64,000 nt of DNA from JALORV01 sp963780715. Lineage in GTDB: Bacteria; Pseudomonadota; Gammaproteobacteria; Burkholderiales; Burkholderiaceae_F. Of the stretch, positions 1 to 7,661 are shown one piece after another (positions within the stretch are counted from its first letter, which is position 1; every line of letters begins with the position of its first letter). The notes under the pieces were generated by a model. It worked only from the letters and a program-made list of their open reading frames with translations. It had not been told where the DNA came from and made no database searches. Where the stretch lies: the NCBI GenBank assembly GCA_963780715.1, contig CAWADK010000017.1:1-64000 (forward strand), read 5' to 3'. The translations under genes and the position numbers were made by a program.

Positions 1-1305
1 GCCGACCATGATGATGTCCGGATCCTGCCGCATCAGCGCGCGCAGGCCATCGGCAAAGCCGAGGTCGATGCCGTGCTGGACCTGCATCTGGTTCAGCGCC
101 GGATCGACCATTTCGATCGGGTCCTCGACCGTGCTGACGTTGACCTCGTCAGTCGCGAGCTGCTTCAGCGTCGAGTACAGCGTCGTCGTCTTGCCGGAAC
201 CGGTCGGCCCCGTCACCAGCACGATGCCCGACGGCCGATGGATCAGGTCTTCCCAGACCTTGGCTTCCTCCGGCGTGAAGCCGAGTTCGGCGTAGCTGCG
301 CACGACGACTTCCGGATCGAAGATCCGCATCACCAGCTTTTCGCCAAAGGCCGTTGGCAGCGTCGAGAGCCGGATCTCGACCTCGCGGCCGGCGTTCGGG
401 CCGGTCGCGACCTTGGTCTTGATGCGGCCGTCCTGCGGCCGGCGCTTCTCCACCACGTCCATGCGGCCGAGCAGCTTGATGCGGCTCGTCATCGCCGCCA
501 TGACGCCGGACGGCACCTGGTAGACCTGGTGCAGCACGCCGTCGATGCGGAAGCGCGCGATGCCCTGCTCGCGGCGAGGCTCGAGGTGAATGTCGCTGGC
601 GCGCTGGTCGAACGCGTACTGCAGCAGCCAGTCGACGATGTGGATGACGTGCGCATCGTCGGCCTGGACCTTGCCGCCGAGTTCGACCAGCTGTTCGAAG
701 CTCGAGACCAGCGGCGAGGCGCCCGTCTTGGCCGCTCCCTTGACCTGCTGCGCCAGCTTGTAGAACTCGGTGGTGTAGCGCGCGACGTCGAGTGGGTTGG
801 AGACGACGCGCTTGACCTTCTTCTTCGTGATCTGCTCGATCTCGCGTTCCCAGCCGGTCTGGAACGGCTCGCAGGTGGCGATCGTCACTTCGTCGCCGGT
901 CATCGCCACCGGCAGGATCGAGTAGGTCGTCGCATAGGACGAGGACATCACGTCGACGACGCGCGTGAAGTCGACGCGCAGCGGATCGATGTGGAAGTAC
1001 GGCAGTGATGACTTCTGCGCCAGCCACTGCGTCAGGGCCTCGAGGTCGAGGAGCTTCCGCTCGTTGTTGGGCGTGCGGTAGTTCATCTCCGCCAGGTTGA
1101 CAAGCGGATGGCCGGCGCGGTCGCGACCGCCGGAGATCTTGAAGCGCTCGGCGTCGGCGGTGGCGAGCAGGCCGTCGGCCACGAGCTGCTTCAGGACATA
1201 ACCGCCGGTGACGCGGCCGTTGGGTACGGCCGGGGCAGAGTGTCGTTCCCGCGCAGGCGGCGGGGCGGCAGCCTTCAGCGCCGCAGCGCCGTCCTTGGGA
1301 TTCAT
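1..1305 (-). CDS. GspE/PilB-family type II secretion / type IV pilus ATPase (partial)
   Basis: Hexameric secretion ATPase of the GspE/PulE/PilB family, which powers assembly or retraction of a type IV pilus or type II pseudopilus at the inner membrane. The 435 visible residues start at an ATG 10 nt after the upstream DUF1631 stop. Seen in order: a Pro/Ala-rich tail (residues 1-30); a T2SSE_N/MshEN-like domain (about 35-185); the N2 core with QRASDIHLEP near 235; Walker A GPTGSGKT at 366-373; a VEDPIE motif at 393-398; and the approach to Walker B, DPDIIMVG, at 428-435, where the window ends. The C-terminal third is outside the window, so a tetracysteine zinc motif cannot be checked. No other pilus or secretion gene lies in the window. 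The gene probably shares an mRNA with the DUF1631 gene before it. Which machine it serves is unknown. Confidence 0.9.
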   Translation of the reverse strand, partial: MNPKDGAAALKAAAPPPARERHSAPAVPNGRVTGGYVLKQLVADGLLATADAERFKISGGRDRAGHPLVNLAEMNYRTPNNERKLLDLEALTQWLAQKSSLPYFHIDPLRVDFTRVVDVMSSSYATTYSILPVAMTGDEVTIATCEPFQTGWEREIEQITKKKVKRVVSNPLDVARYTTEFYKLAQQVKGAAKTGASPLVSSFEQLVELGGKVQADDAHVIHIVDWLLQYAFDQRASDIHLEPRREQGIARFRIDGVLHQVYQVPSGVMAAMTSRIKLLGRMDVVEKRRPQDGRIKTKVATGPNAGREVEIRLSTLPTAFGEKLVMRIFDPEVVVRSYAELGFTPEEAKVWEDLIHRPSGIVLVTGPTGSGKTTTLYSTLKQLATDEVNVSTVEDPIEMVDPALNQMQVQHGIDLGFADGLRALMRQDPDIIMVG

Positions 1306-1315
1306 GCAGCAGTAT

Positions 1316-3697
1316 TCACGCGGCCGGCTCCGACGCCTTGTACCGCTTGGCCAGGTTGGTCGCGCGCTCGGGCGCGCTCTCGAAGTCGGCGACGACCGCG
1401 TCGACGGCCCGCTTGGTCAGCGCGACGCTTTCGAGCGGTTCGATGTACTTGCGTGCCAGGTACGACTTCAGCATGTCGGCCGACAGCACGTGGGCCTTGT
1501 GATCGTGCTCGCCCGCGAACAGGAAGAGCGTCCGCAGCGGGCTCATCCAGCGCAGCTTGACGCGTATGAACTCGGTGCCGTCCCACAGCTTGAACCAGTT
1601 GCCGCGCTGCCAGCGCCCGATCTCTTCCTGCACGCGCGCGTCCTCGACGGGATCGAGCCGCGCGATGTCGGTCAGGGGATCGGGCATGACGATGTCGGCG
1701 TGATGCTCCTTCGCCGCTCGCATGATCTGGCCCGTCGGCACGCGGATGCCGCCCGGCACAGTCGTGACCGGGAACATGCCCGACAGCTGCATGCCGTCGA
1801 TCTTGGCGCGCAGTTCCGAGGTCAGCAGGCTCGACTTGATGTAGGCCGCCTGGTCGACCGGCTTCACGGCCATCGCATGGGATTCCATCAACTTGCCGAA
1901 GAACTGGTCGCGATCGCGCTCCGACACGTTGACGAGCGACAGCCCGTCGCGCAGCACGCGCACCATGCCCGGGATCATCTTGACGAGCTTGTTGCGGTCC
2001 TCGGTGCTGGCCTTGGGCTGCACCGACCACACAAGTTCGTGAATGACATCACGGAAGGCCTTCGCGAATCCCGGCTGGGCTTCGCTGCGAACGCTGGCGG
2101 CGACCAGCACCTTGACCCAGGGCCCGAGCAGGAACTCCTTGATATAGGGCTCGAGGTCGACGCGCTCGAAGGCCCGACGGACCTGGATCGTCGTATTGAT
2201 CGAAAGGATTTCGTGCTTCTCGGCGGCTTCGAGCGCCTTCTTGGCGCGCGAGACCGGGTCGCTGTCCTCGATCGAGATGTCCGAGACAAAGCGATCGAAC
2301 TCCGAGTAGACCTTGTCGAAGACACCGAGGTCGGTCTCGAAGCTCTTCAGGATCTCGGCGATGACGCGGTCGACTTCCTTCAGGTACTTCTGGTTGTCGT
2401 CCCCGTAGGGCTCCCAACCGGTCGACGTGCCGGCGATGCGGTCGATCAGCTTGCGGGCCGGGTGCGCGCTCGATGCAAAGAATGCCGCGTCCATCAGGGC
2501 CGCCTTCAGCACCGGGAACTGCAGGCGCGAGAGGCGCGCCTTGATCTCGGCCGGCACCCCCTTGTCCTGCATGACGTGGTCGAACAGCATGCCGACCAGC
2601 TCGATCGTGAGCTTGTCGACCGTGCGGGTCGACTTCGAGATCAGCTCGCCGCGTACCGCGCTGATCGACTGGGATTGCGGCACACCGGTGAACTCTCCGG
2701 TCTCGATGAATTCATCCAGCCCGTGGCGCTGGATCTCACCGATGGAAGACAGCAGTTCCTCGGGCGCCGGCCCGAACGAGGGCATGGCCGGCAACCGCGA
2801 GCCACGGGCGTTCGACTGCAGGCGCGTCAACAGGCCACCTAGCACCTCGTCGGGCTCATCCGACACCGGATGGCCGCGGGACGGTCCACCGCCCGCCGGC
2901 GCGCGCCCGGGTCCGCGCGTCGCGTCCGAGCCGGTCCAGTCCGCCGGCGTCGCGGAGCCCGCCGCCGCCGGCGCACCGCCGCCGCCGAACGAAGGAGCCT
3001 TAGACGATGCAAGGTTGCGTCGCACCGCGCGGACGTCCACGCCGTGGTTGGCAAAGTGTTCGAGCAGCTGCTGCACGACGCGGGCCAGTTCCTCGCCGAG
3101 CGGCTTCTCGAACCGCGTGAGCAGGAACTCCCAAGCTTCCTTGTGCAGGTCGCACTGCTCCGCGGCCCGCAGCAACGCACGCACGTAGACGTTCGGCCCG
3201 AGCGGATTCTCGGAGTTGCGCACCGCACTGCGCCCGATCACGTAGGCGACGACAAGATTCAGATCGCGCCAGCGCAGGTCCGCGTAACCCGCCACCTTGT
3301 TGGCGTGGCGCTCGACGACAGTGTTGCTTTCGACCGAGATCGAATCGACCAGCGACAGCGTCTCGGCATCCAGCGCCGCCGGCGCCAGCTGGACCCGCCC
3401 GACGGTGATCTCGTGAAACGTCTGGTCCTGGGCTTCCCTCAGGTGGTCGAGGAAGGCGTGAGTGAGTTCCGTGGACTTGGACGAAAGCAGCCGCTGCACC
3501 AGCGGCGAACTCACGTCGAAGTCCCACGTTCCGGAGAGCTCGTCGAGGATCGACTTGCAGATCCCCGGGAAAGCGACGGTCATCAGCTCGTTGGAGATCG
3601 CAAGCGCCGACTTCATCAGCGCCGAAGCCTGCGCGGCGGTGATGCGCGCAAGCTCGCCGGCAGGGCGGGGCGCTTCGGGGTTTTGCTCGAACTCCAT
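1316..3697 (-). CDS. DUF1631 family protein, copy A
   Basis: 793-residue protein of the DUF1631 family, whose members have no settled biochemical role and are sometimes mislabelled thymidine phosphorylase. An alpha-helical N-terminal half (about 20-235) is followed by a Gly/Ala/Pro-rich linker (about 240-300), then a long helical core. The C-terminal segment (about 690-760, with RWQRGNWFKLWDG and VKLRWMSPLRTLFLFAG) looks like a small beta-rich module of PilZ type; that likeness is my inference. The start is the ATG at 3697, below a TTGACA-N16-TAGAGT promoter. A paralogue of the same design lies about 0.9 kb upstream (4572-7025). The GspE-like ATPase starts 10 nt downstream, so a job in surface-machine or second-messenger control is plausible but unproven. 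Confidence 0.9.
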   Translation of the reverse strand: MEFEQNPEAPRPAGELARITAAQASALMKSALAISNELMTVAFPGICKSILDELSGTWDFDVSSPLVQRLLSSKSTELTHAFLDHLREAQDQTFHEITVGRVQLAPAALDAETLSLVDSISVESNTVVERHANKVAGYADLRWRDLNLVVAYVIGRSAVRNSENPLGPNVYVRALLRAAEQCDLHKEAWEFLLTRFEKPLGEELARVVQQLLEHFANHGVDVRAVRRNLASSKAPSFGGGGAPAAAGSATPADWTGSDATRGPGRAPAGGGPSRGHPVSDEPDEVLGGLLTRLQSNARGSRLPAMPSFGPAPEELLSSIGEIQRHGLDEFIETGEFTGVPQSQSISAVRGELISKSTRTVDKLTIELVGMLFDHVMQDKGVPAEIKARLSRLQFPVLKAALMDAAFFASSAHPARKLIDRIAGTSTGWEPYGDDNQKYLKEVDRVIAEILKSFETDLGVFDKVYSEFDRFVSDISIEDSDPVSRAKKALEAAEKHEILSINTTIQVRRAFERVDLEPYIKEFLLGPWVKVLVAASVRSEAQPGFAKAFRDVIHELVWSVQPKASTEDRNKLVKMIPGMVRVLRDGLSLVNVSERDRDQFFGKLMESHAMAVKPVDQAAYIKSSLLTSELRAKIDGMQLSGMFPVTTVPGGIRVPTGQIMRAAKEHHADIVMPDPLTDIARLDPVEDARVQEEIGRWQRGNWFKLWDGTEFIRVKLRWMSPLRTLFLFAGEHDHKAHVLSADMLKSYLARKYIEPLESVALTKRAVDAVVADFESAPERATNLAKRYKASEPAA

Positions 3698-3744
3698 CTA
3701 GATTCTGGTCGCGTGTGGGCCGTCCGGCCCTCGGAGAGGCTTCG

Positions 3745-3772
3745 ACTCTATCGGCGTGGGGCCGTCTGTCAA
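3745..3772 (-). promoter_or_regulatory. sigma-70 promoter for DUF1631 copy A
   Basis: On the minus strand a perfect -35 TTGACA (3772-3767) is followed by a 16-bp spacer and a -10-like TAGAGT (3750-3745). The -10 ends 48 bp before the ATG at 3697. It makes the DUF1631-A/ATPase pair a transcription unit separate from the DUF1631-B/methyltransferase-fold pair upstream. Seen by eye only. Confidence 0.6.
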
Positions 3773-3814
3773 GTTACATATGGGCGCGAGAACCCGTCAA
3801 TTATGAGGGTTGCG

Positions 3815-4570
3815 TCAGATCCGCAGTCGTTCGCCGAGGCCGTTGATCTCCGCCAACTCCTGCAACCAGCGCACAAAGGGCAGCCGCCACGCCGCTTCCA
3901 GGGAGCGCGCCCGCCGCTGCACCGCTGAAATGGGCTCGTCGAGGCGCGGTCCGGCCAGTCCGAAGACGATGCGGTTGCCCTCATCGACGCGGGGTAGTGC
4001 CAGCACGCGGTTGTCGAATGCGTCGCTGATCGCCCGGAAGCTCGGATCGAAGTGACTGCCGAACAGGTTGAAACACGCCACTCCCGGTCGCCGCAGTACA
4101 CGCCGGCACAGGCCGTAGAACTCCGCGTCGTCGAACACGGGGCCACGTGCGGCAGCGTCGTACAGGTCCACTTGCAGCCAGTCGGTGCGCCCGGCGCGTC
4201 GCCGATCGCCCAGATATTCGCGCGCATCTGCCTGCACCACTTCGAGCCGCGTGTCGTCCAGCGGCAACGCGAACGAACGGCGCGCCGTGTCGATGACCTG
4301 CGCGCTGATCTCCACGACCGTGATATGCGCGGAAGGCAGGTTCCGATAGCAGAACTTTGTCAGCGCCGCGGCGCCCAGTCCGAGCTGCACGACGCGCTCC
4401 GGGCGGGCAATGAACAGCGCACAGGCCATCATCTGCTGCTGGTACGCGAGTTCGAGCTGCCACGGGCGCGCGATCCGCATGGCGCCCTGCACCCAGGGCG
4501 TGCCGAAGTGCAGGTACCGGACGCCGTCCTCCTCGGACAGCGTGACTGCATCGCGCCCCCGCCGGCGCAC
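3815..4570 (-). CDS. Spermidine-synthase-like (SpeE-fold) protein
   Basis: About 251 residues with the Rossmann fold of spermidine synthases and methyltransferases. The nucleotide-binding loop VVQLGLGAAALTKFC is followed by VVEIS, an acidic strand end, and VVQADAREYL. The canonical polyamine-synthase GGGDGG loop is replaced by GLGAAAL, and the catalytic Asp segment reads VDLYDAAARG. Polyamine synthesis is therefore doubtful, and an aminopropyl- or methyltransferase of unknown substrate is safer. The start chosen is a GTG at 4570, one base after the DUF1631-B stop (TGA-C-GTG), implying translational coupling. The frame stays open further upstream, so a longer form overlapping DUF1631-B cannot be excluded. 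No clear ribosome binding site was seen. Confidence 0.75.
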   Translation of the reverse strand: MRRRGRDAVTLSEEDGVRYLHFGTPWVQGAMRIARPWQLELAYQQQMMACALFIARPERVVQLGLGAAALTKFCYRNLPSAHITVVEISAQVIDTARRSFALPLDDTRLEVVQADAREYLGDRRRAGRTDWLQVDLYDAAARGPVFDDAEFYGLCRRVLRRPGVACFNLFGSHFDPSFRAISDAFDNRVLALPRVDEGNRIVFGLAGPRLDEPISAVQRRARSLEAAWRLPFVRWLQELAEINGLGERLRI

Positions 4571-4571
4571 G

Positions 4572-7025
4572 TCAGGCCGGCTGCGCCGCGGGTGCGCTGA
4601 GGTCGCGCATGACTTCGCCGACGGCCCGTTCGAACAACCGCGACTGTTCGGCAGCCCGTATGCGGCCCGCACGCACATAGCCGCGCAGCACCAGCGGCGC
4701 CAGCGAGTGCGCCTTGCCAGTCTCTGCCGACGTAAAGAGGTAGAAGTTGCGACGCGGGCTGATCCAGCGCAGCCGCACGCGCTCGACCTGCTGCCCGGTG
4801 TACAGGTCGAACCACGAGCCGCGCTCCCACTGCTCGATCATCTCGTCGATCTGCGCGTCCGACAGCTGCTCGATCGGGATCATTTCCTCGGGAGCCACGG
4901 TCGGTGGCGAGTCGAGCACGTTGACCTCGGCCTGATTGGCCGCTGCCGCGTTCTGGATGGCCGAGGCCGGAATCGTCAGGTGCTCGTGCGCCTCGCCGCT
5001 GACCGGCGGTGGCGGCTCCTCGATCTTCACCTCGTCCAGCCGCTGCTTCAGCGCCACGGCGTCAACCGGCGGCGCGGCACCATAGGCGACCTCGAGCGCC
5101 TTGACGGCCTGCGCATGCGAAGACATCAGCCGGGTGAAGAATTCCTGGGTCTGCGTCGGCGCATGTTCGATCAGCTGCAACCCTTCCCGCAGCGTGTTCA
5201 GCACGGCCGGGATCGTCTTGACGAGCCGCTTGCGGTCGTCAGGATTGATCTTCGGCTGCACGCTCCAGACGAGGTCCGGAACCATGTCGCGGAACTTCCG
5301 CGCGAAGTCCGGCTGCGACCGCTCGCGCATCGTCGCGGTGACCATGACCTTGACCCAGGTGTCGAGCAGGAACTCGCGCAGGTACGACTCGAGCTGCACG
5401 CCGTCAAACGCGCGGCGAATGCCGATCGCCGCGTTGATCGACATCACCTCGCGGTTCTCGGCCTCCTCGAGAGCGCGCTTGGCGCGGACGACCGGATCGT
5501 CGTCACGGCCACGCTCCTCGGCAAGGTACTTTTCGAACTCCTCGAGCGCTTTCTCGAAGATCGACGGCCCTTCGTTGATCGCCACGACGACCGTGTCGAC
5601 CGCGCGATTCACCTCAGCGAGATAGCGCTGGTTTTCCTCGCCCTCCGGAATCCAGCCGATCGCCGTGCTGGCGATGCGGTCCATCAGCCGCCGCGCCGGC
5701 TGCAGCGGCGAGACGAAGAGATCGGAGTCCGACAGCGCGACCTTCATGATCGGGAACTGCAGTCGCGACAGCGCGGTCTTGATCTCGCCCGGCAGGTGCT
5801 TGTCCTGGTGGATGCGGTCGAAAAGCATGCCGACCAGCTCGATCACCAGCTTGTCGATCTGCTTGGTGGCACGCTCGGCGACATGCGCACGAAGCTGCGC
5901 CTCGTCGCGCTCGCTGATGGCGACCGCGGACGCAGAGCCGCTGCGGGCCGCCACCGCCGCCAGCGCGTTCAGGCGCTGGACCTCGTTGATCGATGCCAGC
6001 AAGCCCGGGTCGATCGCCGCAAACTGCACCGGCGTTCCCGGTGCGACGACCGCGCCCGCCGGCGCCCCGACCCCGGTGTTGGCGAACCCTGCGCCTCCGG
6101 GCGCGACCGGCGTCGCCAGTTCGGCGCGCTCGAACAACGGCCCCGTCGGCATGCCGGTCGCCGGTGCGACGGGCACCGCTCCGGTGGGCGCCGGGCCTAT
6201 CATCGGGACCTTCATGCGCTGGTACAGGGCGCTGAGCAACTGCTCCGCCGTCGCACCCGTGATGGCGCCGACGGAACCGCCGCCCTGCGAAGGACGGCCC
6301 GCGGCCACGAAGGTGTTGCGGAATCCCGCCATCGAGTTCTTGAACGCCGTGGCGGCGCCGCTGCGCTCCTCGATGCCTTGCTGGCGCAGTTGCCGGGTCA
6401 GCTCGCCGTACATTTCGTCCAGCGGGTGACCGAGCGCGTTGTCATAGGCCTTGATGACCGCCAGTCGCTGGTCCCCCTTGAAGCCCAGCGCATCGACCGC
6501 CTCGGCCAGCGCGGTGCAGTAGTGGATGGGGTGGAACGGGTTCTGGCGATCCCCGAGGCTTGGCACCTTGAGCGCGACCGCCAGCAGCTGCGTCAGCTCC
6601 GAAAAGTGCTCGTTGACCGCGTTGCGGAGGCGCGCCGCGAAGCGGTCGAGCATCATCTTCTCTTCCATCTGGTCGTAGCCGACCAGCGACAGCGCGCCGG
6701 CACGAACCTCGGGCTTTTCCTGCGGCTGCGCCTGCTTGTCGGCCCCTTCGCGGAACAGTTCCTCGAATGCCGCGTCGACCTCGCGATCGACCGCCGTGAA
6801 AAATGCGCTCGAAAATTCCCGCTGATCCACCAGCAGACGGCGCACGGACTTCTTCAGCGTGGCAGAGGCCTGCTCGTCCTCGTCGATGACCTGGATGGCG
6901 TCACGCGCCGCCGTGGGCAGCAGCGGTTCGAGCGCCTTGCGCATCGTGGCGCGCAGCCAGACGATGACGCGCTGCGACGCTGCGCGCGTGGCCTTCCCGG
7001 ATCCGGCTGTGGTTGCAGTGCTCAT
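4572..7025 (-). CDS. DUF1631 family protein, copy B
   Basis: 817-residue paralogue of the DUF1631 protein at 1316-3697, with the same layout: helical N-terminal region (1-245), an Ala/Gly/Pro-rich linker (about 255-350), a helical core (about 380-650), and a C-terminal beta-rich module (VRLRWISPRRNFYLFTS near 745). Core motifs shared by the two copies include KLVIELVGMLFD (B) versus KLTIELVGMLFD (A) and RRAFDGVQLESY versus RRAFERVDLEPY. The two are diverged duplicates. The ATG at 7025 is the first start in frame. The next gene downstream begins one base after this stop. Biochemical function is unknown for the family. Confidence 0.9.
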   Translation of the reverse strand: MSTATTAGSGKATRAASQRVIVWLRATMRKALEPLLPTAARDAIQVIDEDEQASATLKKSVRRLLVDQREFSSAFFTAVDREVDAAFEELFREGADKQAQPQEKPEVRAGALSLVGYDQMEEKMMLDRFAARLRNAVNEHFSELTQLLAVALKVPSLGDRQNPFHPIHYCTALAEAVDALGFKGDQRLAVIKAYDNALGHPLDEMYGELTRQLRQQGIEERSGAATAFKNSMAGFRNTFVAAGRPSQGGGSVGAITGATAEQLLSALYQRMKVPMIGPAPTGAVPVAPATGMPTGPLFERAELATPVAPGGAGFANTGVGAPAGAVVAPGTPVQFAAIDPGLLASINEVQRLNALAAVAARSGSASAVAISERDEAQLRAHVAERATKQIDKLVIELVGMLFDRIHQDKHLPGEIKTALSRLQFPIMKVALSDSDLFVSPLQPARRLMDRIASTAIGWIPEGEENQRYLAEVNRAVDTVVVAINEGPSIFEKALEEFEKYLAEERGRDDDPVVRAKRALEEAENREVMSINAAIGIRRAFDGVQLESYLREFLLDTWVKVMVTATMRERSQPDFARKFRDMVPDLVWSVQPKINPDDRKRLVKTIPAVLNTLREGLQLIEHAPTQTQEFFTRLMSSHAQAVKALEVAYGAAPPVDAVALKQRLDEVKIEEPPPPVSGEAHEHLTIPASAIQNAAAANQAEVNVLDSPPTVAPEEMIPIEQLSDAQIDEMIEQWERGSWFDLYTGQQVERVRLRWISPRRNFYLFTSAETGKAHSLAPLVLRGYVRAGRIRAAEQSRLFERAVGEVMRDLSAPAAQPA

Positions 7026-7132
7026 TCAGGCTCGAAATTGTCCCCTCGGCACATCGGGTGGCAAGGGTAGCCGATCCCGGCTCCCAACGTACTCCGGTAC
7101 AGCCGCCAACCCTGGACGGCCGCCACCTGTGC

Positions 7133-7630
7133 TCAGCGCGCCTCGCGCCACCAGGCCGCCCATAGCACGAGCTTCTGCTCGAGGCTGCGGCCGGCATGGG
7201 CAGGACTGGTGGACGGTAGCACCGCGGTTGCGAACCCCGCTTGCTCGAAAAGCGGCCGAAATCGACCGGCTGCCAAGCCATTGAAGGCGACCGAACGCAG
7301 CCGCGGCGCCAGGCGTCGCAGGCGGTCAAAGGCATTCGGCTGCGGGTGTCGGATCGCCGTGTCGGCACTGCCGGCCCGGTCGCAGGCATCGTAGACGTCC
7401 CAGATGCCCACCCGGTGCGCGAGAACCCGACGGACACGCTCGGCGTAAGGAAGCTCCGGCAGCGGCTCGCCCAGCAGTCGGCCCAGGATCGGCCAGAACT
7501 GGTTGCGCGGATGAGCGTAGTACTGGCCTGCCGCCAGCGAGGCGGCCGAAGGAAAGCTGCCGAGGATCAGCCGCTCGACGCCCGCATCGATGACCGGCGG
7601 GAATCCCCGCAAGGGCGCCACACCTGCCAC
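7133..7630 (-). CDS. DNA-deoxyinosine glycosylase (UDG superfamily)
   Basis: About 165 residues of the uracil-DNA glycosylase superfamily, closest in motif to the deoxyinosine/xanthine glycosylase branch. Motif A reads LILGSFPS, followed by QYYAHPRNQFWPIL. A conserved GIWDVYDACDRAGSAD segment follows, and the C-terminal motif STSPAHA packs against the DNA minor groove in this fold. Such enzymes excise deaminated bases from DNA in base-excision repair. The start is uncertain: GTG at 7630 is used here and GTG at 7621 is nearly as good. Both lie just after the htpG stop (7662), so the gene is probably read through from htpG. Substrate choice within the superfamily is inference. Confidence 0.8.
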   Translation of the reverse strand: MAGVAPLRGFPPVIDAGVERLILGSFPSAASLAAGQYYAHPRNQFWPILGRLLGEPLPELPYAERVRRVLAHRVGIWDVYDACDRAGSADTAIRHPQPNAFDRLRRLAPRLRSVAFNGLAAGRFRPLFEQAGFATAVLPSTSPAHAGRSLEQKLVLWAAWWREAR

Positions 7631-7661
7631 GGCAGTACAGCCGGCGCGGGCCTGCGGATCG

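Noticed and set aside
1208..2842. 544-codon plus-strand frame opposite DUF1631-A
   Set aside because: Antisense of a clear gene with no recognisable domain.
4410..7070. 886-codon plus-strand open frame opposite DUF1631-B
   Set aside because: Longer than the real gene, but Arg-rich and without family features; the minus-strand DUF1631 reading is clearly homologous to its paralogue. An artefact of high GC.
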